A DNA stretch of 55,069 bases from Gnetum montanum. Its lineage: Eukaryota > Streptophyta > Gnetopsida > Gnetales > Gnetaceae. The notes under the pieces are model-generated. The model worked only from the letters and a program-made list of their open reading frames with translations. It was not told where the DNA came from and ran no database searches. A program made the translations under genes and the position numbers. The stretch covers positions 487,860 to 542,928 of the forward strand of contig MNCI01022504.1 in NCBI GenBank assembly GCA_015680685.1. Direction: 5' to 3'. Below are positions 21,080 through 33,451 of the stretch, in pieces. Each line of letters opens with the position of its first letter. Positions within the stretch are counted from its first letter, which is position 1.

Positions 21080-23650
21080 TTAATTTCATTGGATGAATCC
21101 CAAGGTCAAGGTCATTCCCAAATAATAAAACTACAAAAGCATAATGACACTTTGTTTGTTTGCAAAATGTCTTCTTCTCACAGGCAAAATGATACAAAAC
21201 CATTGGTCCCACAAGAGTGCAAAGTGGTATATACTCATCCAAATGAGTTTGTGCTTGATTTTACCTTCATCCTACATTAAGATGAGTAATTTCGATGGTG
21301 TGATATGGAAGGCAACATTGTATTACCCCCTAATCAATCTGGGTCCAAGATGCTACTTCAAATACTTAAGAAGTTAGGCATCCATGATCTTCAAGAGGAA
21401 TATGTCGTGCAAGATTATGACTTCCAGGACTACCATCCCACTAACACACAATGTAGAAGAGATTGACATCCGAAGAGGCATCATGGGGATGCTAAAAGGA
21501 AACAGTTCACTAATCCCTTATTCTTACTAAATCAAGATAATAATGAGGATCCTTCCTTTTAGGGCTCTCAACATGAATGTTCTTTGCCCTTTGTTACCAC
21601 TGATGAGGGTTTAACGTTGAACCTACACTCTATAATCCATAATTTAGGTTCAAAGAAAGATGGCAATCAAGGTAAGGGATCAAACAAGCATCAAGATGAT
21701 ATGTAAAATAATGAATGTGACCATGATACCCAAGGGGAAATTGGTAGATTTCATGATGGAAATAATCCTTCTTCCTCTTCTTTCTCTTCATCTGCATCTG
21801 CTTCTTCTTCCTCTTCTAATTCTAAAAGACACCATAGAAGGCACAACCATGATGGAGATGAGCATTGAGGTAATAATACTAATAACCATGCCCACAATAA
21901 TCAAAGAGGTCATCAAGGACATCATCAGTGACAATGCAATCATGATGATGATGAGCCTTTATTGGTGACTCGAAGCATGCTTAACATTGCAAAGGTAGTT
22001 AAGATTCCAAATAGGCATGTGAAAGACAGTTGGATTAAGTGCTTAGACATAAACAGTATTTCAAGATTTGAGGGGGGATATAACTTTGATCCGTAGACAC
22101 ATCTACAAGCTTTCCACAATGCTTGTGCCTTACAGAACATTGAAAATGATTGGCAAAAAGTCAAGCTATTCTTCAAGACACTCATCAAAGAGGTTGAAAG
22201 TTGGTATCGATCCTTGGAGCCAGAATCCATTTGTAGATAGAGTACAATGCTTGAACTATTCAATGATAAATACTAGATGTACTCTAGAGTGTCCAACCTA
22301 AGAAGGTAAATCCAAGGCTAGAAATAGTGAACACATGAACCCTTGGATGCTACCATGGGTAGATACTACTTCCTCTTACATTGATGCATTGGCCATGATT
22401 ATTCTCAAAGGGAGCAACTCTGTCACATCATAGATGGGCTTAGAGTAGAAACCATAAGAACTCTTGGGGTTTATGCTCAAGGAAGATTATCTGAATTAAG
22501 AGATCATCAAATACAAAGGTTGATAGAATATGTTACAAAAGAAGAAAGAGAGTTGTGAAAAAAGATAAAGTGTGGAAGAATATAATAGGGATCCTTCCAT
22601 CAAAAAAAGAGAGGTCCAATTTGTGATAAGGAGAAGTCACCACTCAACGAAGTGATGAACAAGAAAACCTTTCCCATTCAAAAATTTGTATCTAATATTT
22701 CAAAAAAGGTTGATAAATTATTGAACTATTTGGATGAAAAGTTCCAAACCTCTATGAAAATTGCTGAAGAATCCAAAGAGCAAAATAGTGACCATAACCA
22801 TAGGAGGCAAAAAGAAGCTGAACATGCCTACCAGTGAGGAAAGGGCAAAGCTGTTGTAGTAGAAGAAGTTATGGAGACAAACTCTAATGATGATATTAGT
22901 TGTGACATCTATCGATATGAACATCCTCAGGGATGTTGCCCTATGGTGTCACATTTACAAGAGTCTGGGATGTACGCGTTGAATCCTCGACTAGCACAAA
23001 GGCAAGCACCTAGTCGATTACCTTATCCTCAAGGCAATCCTAGGTAGTTCCACCAACAACAACAAGCTTACAATCCAAGTGAAGCTCCACCACAACCATA
23101 TGAATAATATCAACAATGGCACCAACCACAATCATGGGGAATGCCACTGCCAAGACAACAGTATCCTTTTAGGCAACTAGATCCATATGGGTACTATGTT
23201 TAGCAACTTGTTTCTCTAAGAAGTTCTACAAGCCATGCCTCATTTCAGCATCACTATTACCCTCTAGAGTATCATCAAACTCATTCACCATCTACTCAAA
23301 GAAAGCATCCATATTCATACCACCCCTTGCATTCGTCTACACACATTCCTCCACCCTTAACCTAGTTGCCTCATGTTTTGTTCATTCAGGGTGAAATCCT
23401 TCAACAGCCACAACAATGAAATGCTACAAGGGTTGTACATTCACAACTAGCTTTCTAACCAAGTAGTTTGGACAATTGATCTACAAAATGACTATTTTTT
23501 CCCAACAATCCTCCCAAACCCTCACAACCTAATGTGACTAGTCACCCTATTTTTCCAAAACCCTCATCCTCTACATCAAATATCCTCAAGTACCCTTCAA
23601 ACTAAATGCCACCTCGAATCCACACTGTGATGTTACCTCATGCTATTTTA
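21080..23650 (+). pseudogene. E3 gag, degenerate
   Basis: An N-terminal region of uncertain frame contains a Ser-coding ctt-rich tract near 21,765-21,825. The capsid part is clear at about 22,070-22,260: 'LFFKTLIKEVESWYRSLEP' matches the WY..L..SI signature of the retrotransposon gag domain. A basic and Glu-rich stretch follows ('KKVDKLLNYLDEKFQTSMK', about 22,700-22,760), then a short Cys region ('YRYEHPQGCCPMVSHLQES') and a Gln/Pro-rich tail near 23,040-23,300. A canonical C-x2-C-x4-H-x4-C knuckle is not seen. Stops and frameshifts are frequent. Confidence 0.65.
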
Positions 23651-26032
23651 GATTGGATCAAGGCTAGCAATCTTTCCACAAAAAGACCTGACTTGGGAAG
23701 TCCACTCATTTACTTACAGATCATTGGACATGAGCCATGAAAGGCTCTTCTTGATTTTGGTTTTGGTGTTAATTTCATCTCCCATGACATGTACAAAACC
23801 TATAACCTACCACCTCTCACAAAGAGCAACATCTGTTTGAGATCAGAAAACTAATCAATCATTGTTTCTTTGAGACTAGTAGAGGACATTGTGACAACAT
23901 TTTGTGGGTGGTCCTATCCTACCAATTTTCTAGTGATCAAGGTTGAAAACTGCAAAGGTAACTTCCCCATCATTATGGGAAGGGCTTGATTAAGCATAGT
24001 AGATGCACGTATGGGTATAAGGGACCTCCCCTTGGAAATCTCCAAGGAAAATGAATTTGGAAATTTAGAGAAGAAGTGTGTTCCCTGCATTACATATAGC
24101 AATAATGGGTGCAATTGTGTGCAAAAAATCTAGTCCATCAAAAGTACATACATTAAAGCATGCAATTAGTGTGCACAAGACATAGATATTCAAAGGTACA
24201 TGTATGTAGCAGCCACAAAACAGGAGAGCACCTAGTGGCTAACAACTAACTCCGACAGCAACACATTATGCATGGAACCAATTGAGAGCCTAACATGTAC
24301 TTATGTCGAAGGCATGGATGAACTTGACCAAGTTCATTACTAACTCTCCAAGGATGAAGACAATGATACCTTTTGGTAAGAGTTGGAAACCTCTAATAAT
24401 TTCAAATAGGAGCCCCTAGAGTTAAAAACTCTACCAGCTGGAATGAAGTATGCATTTTTAAATAATGGTAAGCTACTCATAATCAATGTCAAACTTGCTC
24501 TTAAACAAAAATAAAAGCTATTAAAGGTGGTTAACAAATGGTCAATAGCCTTTGCTTGGTCATATCCTGAGCTAACTGGAATTGATCTAAGGATATGCCA
24601 GTGTCACATCTACACTGATCCAACCATGAAGCCACGAAGACAACCATAAAGGAGGCTAAATCCCAAATTAAAACAAATCATCAAGGAGAAAATAAAATAA
24701 CTCCTCAATGTAGGGTTCATCTATCCCATCGTGGATAGTGAGTGGGTTAGCCCACTCATAATTATGCCAAAGAAATGCAACAACTGGAGGGTCTGCATTG
24801 ATTTCAGGCTACTGAACATGACAATATTTAAATATCATTTTCCATTGCCATTTGTGGACCAAGTATTGGACACTATCTCTAGGCATTGCTATTATAGCTT
24901 ATTGGATGGTTATAGTGGCTATAACCAAATCTAAATTATGCAAAAAGATCAAGCCAAAACAACATTCATGAGTCCTTGGAGGACTTTTTCATATTGTAAG
25001 ATGTCGTTCAGTTTATGCAATGCCCTTGCAATATTTCAATGCCTGGTCCTTCGTATTTTCCAATAGCAAATTGGTAGAAGGGTAGAGGTCTTCATGAATG
25101 ACTTCTCTACTTATGGGTCTACATTTGAGCAAGCCCTAGACCACCTTAAGCAAGTATTAAAAAGATGTGTTGAAACAAACCTTAGGCTTAATTGGCAAAA
25201 AAGCCATTTAATGGTCCAAGAAGACATAGTACTAAGGCATAGAATTACTCAGGTAAGGATAGAGGTAAACCTAGAAAAAATAAGGATAATCCAAGGAATC
25301 ACACAGCAACCAAAGATAGTTAAAGATTTCTAATCATTCCTACTACCAACAATTTATAGAGAATTCTCTAAGATTGCAAAGCCTTTGGTAGAGTTTACAA
25401 AGAAGGATACTCCATTCATCTAGACCAAGGAATGTGAACATGTATTCCAAAAATTAAAGGACAAACTCGGAGAAACTCCAATTCTATGGGCACCAAATTG
25501 GTCCAAACCATTTTACATAATGATAGACGCATCTAATTATGCTTTGAAAGCGATGCTTACGCAACTAAATGATAAGAAACATCCATATTATATTCATTGC
25601 ACAAGCCAAAGCATTGTGGAAGCATAGCTAAATTACACCACAACAGAAACATAATTAATGGTAGTGGTATATGCTCTTAAAAAGTTCAAGCAATATGTGC
25701 TTGGTTATAAAGTATTTATGCACACAGACCATAGTGTCATATGCTTCCTAATGAAAAAGCTAATGGTGAGCCCCCATATCATATGGTGGCTCATGATCTT
25801 GTAAGAATTCGATCTTAATATGATAGATCAGAAAGGGTTTGAGAATGTGGTCATTGACCACCTCTCTGAATTAAGATGGGAGAACAAAGAGGAGGAAAGC
25901 CTACTCTTTGATAAGTTTTCAGATGAACTCCTCTTTACAGGAGTAATAAATGACCAAGTTCCCATAGAAAAAAAAAATGGTACAATGGCATCCTCACTTA
26001 CCTTCTCACTTAAGAAATGCCATAAGGTCTAG
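23651..26032 (+). pseudogene. E3 pol: protease, reverse transcriptase, RNase H
   Basis: The protease region holds 'KALLDFGFGVNFISHDMY' near 23,740-23,800, where the active D-S/T-G has become D-F-G. RT starts 'LLNVGFIYPIVDSEWVSPLI' (about 24,700-24,762) and continues 'NWRVCIDFRLLN', 'FPLPFVDQVLDTIS' and 'YSLLDGYSGYNQI'. The metal-binding FMDDF is FMNDF at 25,091-25,105, a change that removes a catalytic Asp. RNase H runs about 25,370-25,830 with 'KPFYIMIDASNYALKAML'. The linker 'FENVVIDHLSEL' (25,838-25,875) leads to integrase. Many in-frame stops are present. Confidence 0.85.
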
Positions 26033-27293
26033 ACCTTAGCAAGAAACAATAGTTTCTTCATCAGGAAAAATACTTCATGGAAATCAATGAACACCTTTAT
26101 AAGGCATGTGATGATTGACTAGTTCATTGGTATTTCCTTGATGCAAATCAATTGCGCATGCTCCAAGATGCTCACAAAGGCCCCTGCAGAGGTCACTATG
26201 CAAGGAGACGCATAACCATAGAAATCTTAGTGGCAAGATACTATTGGCCTACAATCTTTAGGGATGCCCTCCAGTTTGTTCGATCTTGTAAATGTTGTCA
26301 AAGAGATGGTGGGATGACTACTTGAATGGAGGGTCCTCAATAGTGGATTCAACCACTAGAGCCCTTTGACATATGGAGCATAGACTTCATGGGTTCCATC
26401 ACATCCATGTCCAATGGAAAGGCATATATCATCGTAGCGGTCAACTATTGCACCAAATGGGTAGAAGTAATAGTCGTCACTGATTGTACATCATCCACTA
26501 CTACTATATTTGTACAACAAAATGTTATCAACAAGTTTTGTGTGCCACATGAACTAATTTTTTACAATGGAACTTACTTCACAAGTGTCACTTTTAAAAA
26601 GTTGATGCAATGCTTATGGGTCAAGCATAAATTAAGAACATCCTATCATCCCCAAGCCAATAGTTAAGTAAAGGTAACCAATAGGGAGGTTACAAAGACC
26701 CTAACAAGGACCATAAGAAAATATAGGAAATATTGGAGCACAAAACTCAATGATGCCCTATGGGCCTATTGCTCAACATGAAGACTTCCTATTGGCTACT
26801 CTCCCTATGAGTTAGTGTACGAGAAACTTCCAATGCTCTCGATTCAATCTGGGTTCTATACACTCTCAATAACCTATGAACTAAATCTTAATCTAAACCT
26901 AACACAAAAGGAAAGATTGATCAACCTCAACATGCTAGATGAAAATTGATTAGCAGCCCTATCTTTGAATGAAGTGCATAATGCATTCAACAAGCAATGA
27001 CATGACCTAAGAATATGGAAAGTAAAATTCCAACTAGGAGATAAGGTTCTCTACTAGAACCCCACATATGTACCACAAAAAAATAAGTTTCAAACATTGT
27101 GGGAGGAACCTTATATAATTACTGAAACCTTTTCCTCTGGGGACATGACCATATACAAACCTGAGAGCCCAAATAAAATGCAGCTGGTCAACATCCAACA
27201 AGTAAAGCTTTTCCATGAGCCCAAGCAAGCTAGTGCAACAAATACCTCAACAGATGAAAAACCACATTCAATTTTTTGGATCTCCTCCTTCTA
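26033..27293 (+). pseudogene. E3 integrase, degenerate
   Basis: The zinc-binding part has 'LQDAHKGPCRGHYARRR' and the C-x2-C pair in 'SCKCCQRDG' (about 26,160-26,310). The core starts 'FDIWSIDFMGSI' with the first Asp at 26,382. The second Asp is replaced: 'IFYNGTYF' stands for the usual S-D-N-G-T. The Glu region reads 'SYHPQANS*VKVTNRE', where the catalytic Glu before V-T-N is a Lys. The C-terminal part includes 'LGDKVLY' and 'TLWEEPYIITETFSSGDM', the usual end of gypsy integrases. No chromodomain follows. Confidence 0.85.
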
Positions 27294-29389
27294 ACTTAAT
27301 TGTGGAACAGATGGCCATCCATGCTAATCATCCACATGGCTCCTTAGTTGCTTTATTTTTTTGTTTTCCACATTTTTGATTTTGCAAGTTATTTATTTTA
27401 CAACTTTTTTATTTTCAAATTTTTTTCTATTTTTACACCCTTTTTTGTTTTACACCATTGTTAGTATGTTTGAATATTCATTGAATATTTTACACTTTCT
27501 TATATATTTTACTTTGTTTAAGTGTGATTTTCAAATTTTTGCTAATAAAAGTGCTTTAGTATCAATAGGACATAGTGGTGTTGTGGTTGCTACTAATGGT
27601 GGTTTGTGCTTTATGTTTGGTTTGCTAATGTCTAGTTTCTATTTTTGAATTTTTGTACTAATCACTTAGCCATGGTTTCTTTTTCATGGAACAAGTAGTG
27701 AGCCCACAACATCCACCCATCCACAAACTCTATGGTTTTCCTTATTTTCGAAGTTTGAGGTCCCTTTCATTAAATTAAATTTTAATAAATTGGTGACGTT
27801 GGTAGTTTCCAAAATTGGAAAGGATTCAAAAGTTTGAACAAGGTATGACTTCAAGGAGACTCAATACTATTCGTACTCTTCTACTTGCTTGAGTGTTCTC
27901 ATAGACTTCTTACTGTTTCATGTTTCACTAATACGAAGTCAAATAAAGTCTTTGCATGGTGTGGTTTCCATCCAAAAGAAAATAAAAATAAAAATAACAA
28001 AAATAAAATTAAAAAAAAAAGAAAAAAACCACATGATGGAAATTCAAAGCACACCCCTTAGATAAATAAATGAACCACAAGCAGTGGGTATGGGACTAGA
28101 AAGACATGCACCCATGCTTGAAGGTCGCCTTGAACTAAGGCTCTATCTCACTTCTTACTTTCCTTTTCTTCTCTTTTTGGAATAATGGTTGTTTTATGGG
28201 ATTATTCTTGTGTCTTGAGGGGATGGATTGATCTTAGAGTGGTGATGCAAAGTCACTGAACGAGGTTGGTTTTGGTCTCGACTAAGGATGGATCTTCTTT
28301 GGTCATTTTAGATATGAACTCCATAAGGGACTTCTTATGACCTTAGTTTGGAATTACATTCCACCTTCTCTATCATACATCTATGTTGACCATACTTCTC
28401 CTTGCTGCCAGTGTCCATGTTCTTGATTCTGTGTCTTGGTCTGACATATTTGGATTCTTAGGTAGAATCTTCCAAGTTTTGATTCTTAACTTCCATTGAC
28501 CATTAGTCACCTATGGGCCCCACAGACTCCTTGGGTTGAGGTTATGTAAGGGCAACAAGGGCATGTGCTTGCTATGGGGAGGACCCACTTGGATATCTCT
28601 TGGTCGAGTTCATTAAGCACCTTATCCTTAGGCATTCTTGCAATCCGAATCTTTCATACATCCATCTTCTGCATCACACCATGTGTTCCTTTACAAATTT
28701 TATTCATTAAATACATTCCCTATCAATTTTTTTAATTTTTAAGCTTTCAAAGATCCTTTTCAATGATTTTATCATATTCTTGCCTTTTCTGGAATTCCAT
28801 GGACCCCAATTTCATTGAAAAATTCATTATATTATTTAAGATATTAATGTTTGAAATTTTTGGTTGATGGGCCTTGCATATGGGGCCCCATCGATGAAGC
28901 AGACTCATATACAAGGCCCTGTATATGGGGCCCCATCAACGTAAGTCAAAAATAGTATAAATAGGTGCAAACCCACTTTGAAAAATTTACATTTTCTCAT
29001 AAACGTCGAAGGAGTTTTTCAATTTTTCATAGCCCAAAACCTTGTAGAATCTATAACTTACAAACCGTTTATCCAAATCCCTCCATTCTTTGATGCTATA
29101 GCTATCATAGGTAAGCTCTTTGTCATGGGAGCCACAAATGTTCCATTTTTGACAAAAAAAATTTCATGATTTTTTCTAACTTCGATAAAGGTTTAACTAA
29201 AAAATAAACTATTAAACACCAAATTACAAGAGTTAAACCATTCCAACAAGCTTCGATGACATTTATATAATCAACAATTAATTAATAATTAATAAAATAA
29301 TCAATTTTCCATGGTCCAACCTTAGCTAAAGTGTAACTAACTAATGAGAAAAGGTATTCAAAAATTTAAAGTTACACATTATATCAACT
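27294..29389 (+). other. E3 post-integrase noncoding region
   Basis: No clear coding frame is seen. A T-rich stretch (27,350-27,660) and an A-rich run (about 27,971-28,028) occur. From about 28,860 the sequence resembles the U3 and TATA part of the element's own LTR. A poorly supported 63-residue frame lies at 28,978-29,169. Confidence 0.5.
28880..28963 (+). promoter_or_regulatory. LTR-like internal promoter in E3
   Basis: Two copies of the perfect 12-bp palindrome ATGGGGCCCCAT (28,880-28,891 and 28,925-28,936) are followed by TATAAATA at 28,956-28,963. The family-A LTR has the same layout: 'ccatcgatggggc' motifs, then 'actataaatacgag'. It lies about 430 bp before the extra coding region, so it could drive a separate transcript, or it may be the scar of another LTR. 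Confidence 0.5.
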
Positions 29390-32330
29390 AATCCATGGAT
29401 GTGTTGTGACCACAGATGGCACTAAAAGGGAAGCACATGTAGGAAGCAAGACCATCCCAACCAAGGGAGAAACAGCCTAGAATGGGAAGAGGCCAAGAAT
29501 AGCCCCAAGAAGAACCACTCACAACCCATGCCACATGTCTTCTAGGGGAAGAGGTAGAAGTAGAATCTATCAAATAGATTCTAGAACCAGTAGCAGCAAC
29601 AACAGAACACTTCCATTAGGATGATGCACTAGCACAACCAAAAAATCCTAAGGTGACATTAAAAGAGGTTTGCCTAAATTAGATTAAATCAAGGGAGGTC
29701 CAAAAATTGGTGCTCCAACAATTAAATTTTGGCCCTTTCCTAGAGCATGCACCAAGAGAAGTACAGGACCAACTGAAGGCCTCTCCCATGTGGCCAATCA
29801 TCACTTCCATTGGGGAGTGGTACATGGAAGAAAAATTCCTATTTTGGAACAATAGGCATCCTGGGACAATAGGCATCCTGGAGCAATAGTGAAAATCAAG
29901 GATATCTCAGTGTCTTACTCAGTGTAGGCCATTGCTACAACACTTGGGTTGCTTGAAACAGGGACAAATCTTACTAAAATTCCAATGTAGAAGAATTCAA
30001 GTATTAAGAAAGAATGGATGCAAATATGTTATGGTGTTGACCACAAGGAGTTTGATGTGCCCACTCCAGTAGAGAGGATCCATTATAATATTGCAGCCTT
30101 CCACCTCAATCCCACAATGAGGCTAAGAAAAATCACTACCTTCTCTACTTGAGCATGCACCTCTCTGAGTTGAAGATTCTTGGTCAACCTTCCATAGCTA
30201 ATTTATCTAGAGGTGGAGAACTAGTTAAAGGAAATGAACGCAAAAGAAAGGCACTCCCCTTCCCATGCCTCATCAAAAAAATTTGTCAAAGGGAAGTGAT
30301 AGTTCGTTACACCAATGATGACATTAGGCAAGTTCCAACTGCTAACTGAGCAAAAATGATGAAAGATAAGATACCTACAACGACTATCCATGAAAAGGAA
30401 CAATAACCACCACCTCCACCCACCACTCAAACTATGTTAGAAATTACTACAATTGTCCAACGGTTGCAAGAATATAGAAAATAGCTCTTGAGTGAACAAG
30501 AGCAACAAGCAGGCACAAGTGATAGGGATCCATCCATCTACAGAATAGCCAATGAGGTGGCCCAAACAATTAATTTGATGGATGAGGATGGATCCATTAT
30601 CTTGGCCCAAAGAATACAGTTTCTCATAAGGTTGAATTTCAGTGCCAAAGAGGCTATAGTATCTCTTGTAGAATAACAATCACTCCTAGAAATCTCTAGG
30701 AATGCTATGACATCCTTGGTGCACTTTGAGGAGGGTGAGGGGGCAATAGTTTTGGTGATGTAGCACCAAGGGTAGGAAATAGTAGCAAAAGTGGTTGTTG
30801 ACAGGATTGCCAAAACTTTCAAAGCATCTATGGCATCTGCACTAGATGTCATTGCACTTAAGGATGTGTAGACATCTGCAAGAATCATAAGTGGTAAAAT
30901 AAGTGTAGCATAGCATGAGGAACTACTGGACTGAGTGGTTGAAATTGGACAATCATTTTCGAATGTCTTGGACCTTTCGAACAACATCACTGCAACCCAG
31001 TCATAGCTGTTAGAGGCAAGGGGAAAAAACATCATATTGGAGAGCCAACTTGAAATAGCTAGGAAGTAGAACGAACACTTGGCTACAGAAGTTGCCAAAT
31101 TAAGAGCCCAAATTGCTAGTCCTTCATTTCTCAACTTGACACTAACAAGAGATGAGGCTATGAAATAGCTTCACACCTAGATCAAAGGGGTTGAGGGTGT
31201 AATGCAGATAGTGTGGTGTTTTGCAAATCCTTGGTAGAGGCCACATAACATAAAATTCAAAACACCTTGGGTCAAACCTACTAGGATAATGTCTAGTTGA
31301 TCATAGAAAATCATTGCCTGTGAAATGTTGATGGGCACAAGAAACAGTTAACTAATTTTATCCATCAACAATAGGAGCAACTGGCTAAAGCAAACATAGA
31401 ATCGAGGAGATTGGTAGTAGAGAATAGGAATCTCTCCATCAAGGAGGTGCACATCCTTCACCATAAGTCTACAATTGAGGTGGTCACCTAGAAATATGAT
31501 GCTCTCAAATTTGAGAAATTCAAAGATCATTACAGAGAGCAGGAAAATCTATAAAAAGAAGTAAATGAAAAACATATCCAATTGGAAAAGGCAAATTCAA
31601 ATGAAGCCCTCCAACAACTCCAACAAGGCTGGGAAGTTTGGCAACCCATCATTGATGAGATAGATGCCTATAACAAGGTAGAAATCTACACAAAGGAGTT
31701 GCAAATCGAGGAGATGACAAAGTACATGGAGCTTGCCAATCTCCATTATGCAAATTTGGCCATGTTGAAAATCGAATGAATATGGTCTAAATTAGAAAAG
31801 CATGTGGCTAGCTAGCTCGTACTTGCTATACAAGGTCAAGTTCAAGCACCACAAGGACACCGAGGACAAGCTTGTTGTGGCTAATGTTGAACTTGAAGTT
31901 CTTAAGGCACACTTCACAAATCAATAATCTACTATCAAGAACCTGGCCAAAAGGATAAATGACTACTAGGAGCTATAGAATGCAATTAGGGTGTTCAACA
32001 TCGAACACAAATAGTTCACTGTCTAGTTTGTCAATGTAAAGGAGATGTTCCTAATCATGCCCTGTCCATGGGATGTCCCCATTCTAGCCCACATTGGTGA
32101 TGTCATGTGGATTGTGAATGATCCCCAGAGTAAGGAGGAAAAGATGAAGGCATTGCTTGATGTCTTTCACCTTCCATTGGACGTTTCAGCCATAGTAGAA
32201 CAACCACAACCACCTTAGCTACCATACATGCTTGAAGTCGGCGAAGGTCCTTTAGAGCCTTAGGAACCACCACCACCTAGGATTGTCTTATCTTCACCAT
32301 TTTCTTCACATCATCAGAGGATGTTTTATC
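29390..32330 (+). pseudogene. Extra coding region of E3 after integrase, unknown product
   Basis: Broken frames run on the pol strand for nearly 3 kb. Recognisable open stretches are 'QLNFGPFLEHAPREVQDQL' followed by 'PMWPIITSIGEWYMEEKFLF' (29,720-29,860), 'LSRGGELVKGNERKRKALPF' (30,200-30,260), 'YRIANEVAQTINLMDEDGS' (30,536-30,595), 'LESQLEIARK' and 'HLATEVAKLRAQ' (about 31,035-31,120), and an Asn/Gln/Glu-rich stretch at 31,582-31,776. The last two look like coiled coils. The position matches the env-like or extra ORF of Athila/Tat elements, but I see no signal peptide or transmembrane anchor and cannot name a family. Stops occur every few dozen codons. Confidence 0.5.
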
Positions 32331-32525
32331 CAAATTTTTGTAGTCACGTCATAGTGTTCAATTTTATGTCATGAACATCATACTTTTTTGTAATTTGTTG
32401 ATTCGTACACCCAAGCACTCAGTTTTGTCAAGTTAGTTATTTTTTTAAGAGTTAGTTAATAATCCCATACCTTCCTACTTTTGTAAAAGAACTCGAGGAC
32501 AAGTTTTCATTCAATCATCAAGGTA

Positions 32526-33451
32526 TGATGAGCGTCAAATTTTCATGTCAATAGGCTCCTATTGATGTAGCCTCATCGATGGGGCCTCATTTACATGGTG
32601 TTGTCCCATCGATGGGGTTGCGTTGACGTGGCATTTGCTACATTGACGAGGCCCTCTCAATGTAGCCCTAGAGAAAAAACTATAAATACGAGCTCCCAAC
32701 CATGTTTATGGGGATCCAATTCATAATAATAGCCAAACTCTTATAGTTTTTGCATTTGAAAGTTAGAATATTTTTCCCGAAGCCCCAACAAGAGCCATTA
32801 AGTGTATGGATCTTTATTCGAGCATTGTTATACCTTAGCAAGATAGTGTGTTTGGCAATAAAGATGAGCTTCTTGATAAACCTTGCAACATTCTAGATAG
32901 TTTAGACATTTATTCATGTATTTAATGATTTTAGTTAATTATTTAATGTTTTTCAGAAATTAAGCTAATTAAGTGAGATAAGCTAGATAAATTAAATACA
33001 TAAGTACAATCACTTTGAGTGTAACACATGTTTGGTTGGTAATCCCAGTAGCATTATTACTTGGTGTGCTCAATAGCATAGTGCTTGGTAACCCTGGATA
33101 TGTAGGTTCAAGATGTGTATGGAAAGTGGGACCAAATGCTTATGTTAGGATTAGCTAGAGACCATTTAGTTAATTAGATCAAATTAGTCATTAAATTACT
33201 TTATCTCTCTCTTCAAGCACCAAAGGTCATAAAACATAAAATGACAAAAATCATATGTCTCAATTACACTTAACCATACCTTTGTACTTCATAAGTGTAG
33301 TTGGGAAGACAACGAATGACCTTAGGGCAAGATTCACTTCCTAGAAGGCTAATGTACTAGAAACTAAAGAGTCCATGAAATTCGACTGGATCATGTGTGA
33401 ATGCTTTGTGATTTGTATGGTTGTGCATAGGGGTACCTTCACTGCTCATCA
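32526..33451 (+). repeat. E3 3' LTR
   Basis: It begins TGATGAGCG and ends CTGCTCATCA, so the ends form an inverted repeat TGATGAG..CTCATCA. It is closely similar to the left LTR. TATAAATA is at 32,681-32,688. The first 150 bases carry worn 14-bp-like units of the type seen as a clean array at 18,801-18,926. Confidence 0.9.

Larger units (their letters stand above)
20152..33451 (+). mobile_element. E3: nearly complete family-A Ty3/gypsy element, about 13.3 kb
   Basis: Long direct repeats (20,152-21,016 and 32,526-33,451) enclose an Asp-type primer-binding site, gag, protease, RT, RNase H and integrase in gypsy order, then about 5.2 kb more before the right LTR. The right LTR is bounded by TGATGAGCG and CTGCTCATCA. 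The left LTR lacks roughly the first 75 bases. Length, the primer site and a long post-integrase region containing another coding stretch suggest the non-chromodomain (Athila/Tat-like) branch; no chromodomain is seen. All frames carry stops. The right side abuts family-C coding sequence directly, so E3 probably landed inside that element. Confidence 0.85.

Noticed and set aside
29390-32330. Retroviral-type envelope gene
   Set aside because: The position fits, but no signal peptide, furin-like site or membrane anchor is visible.
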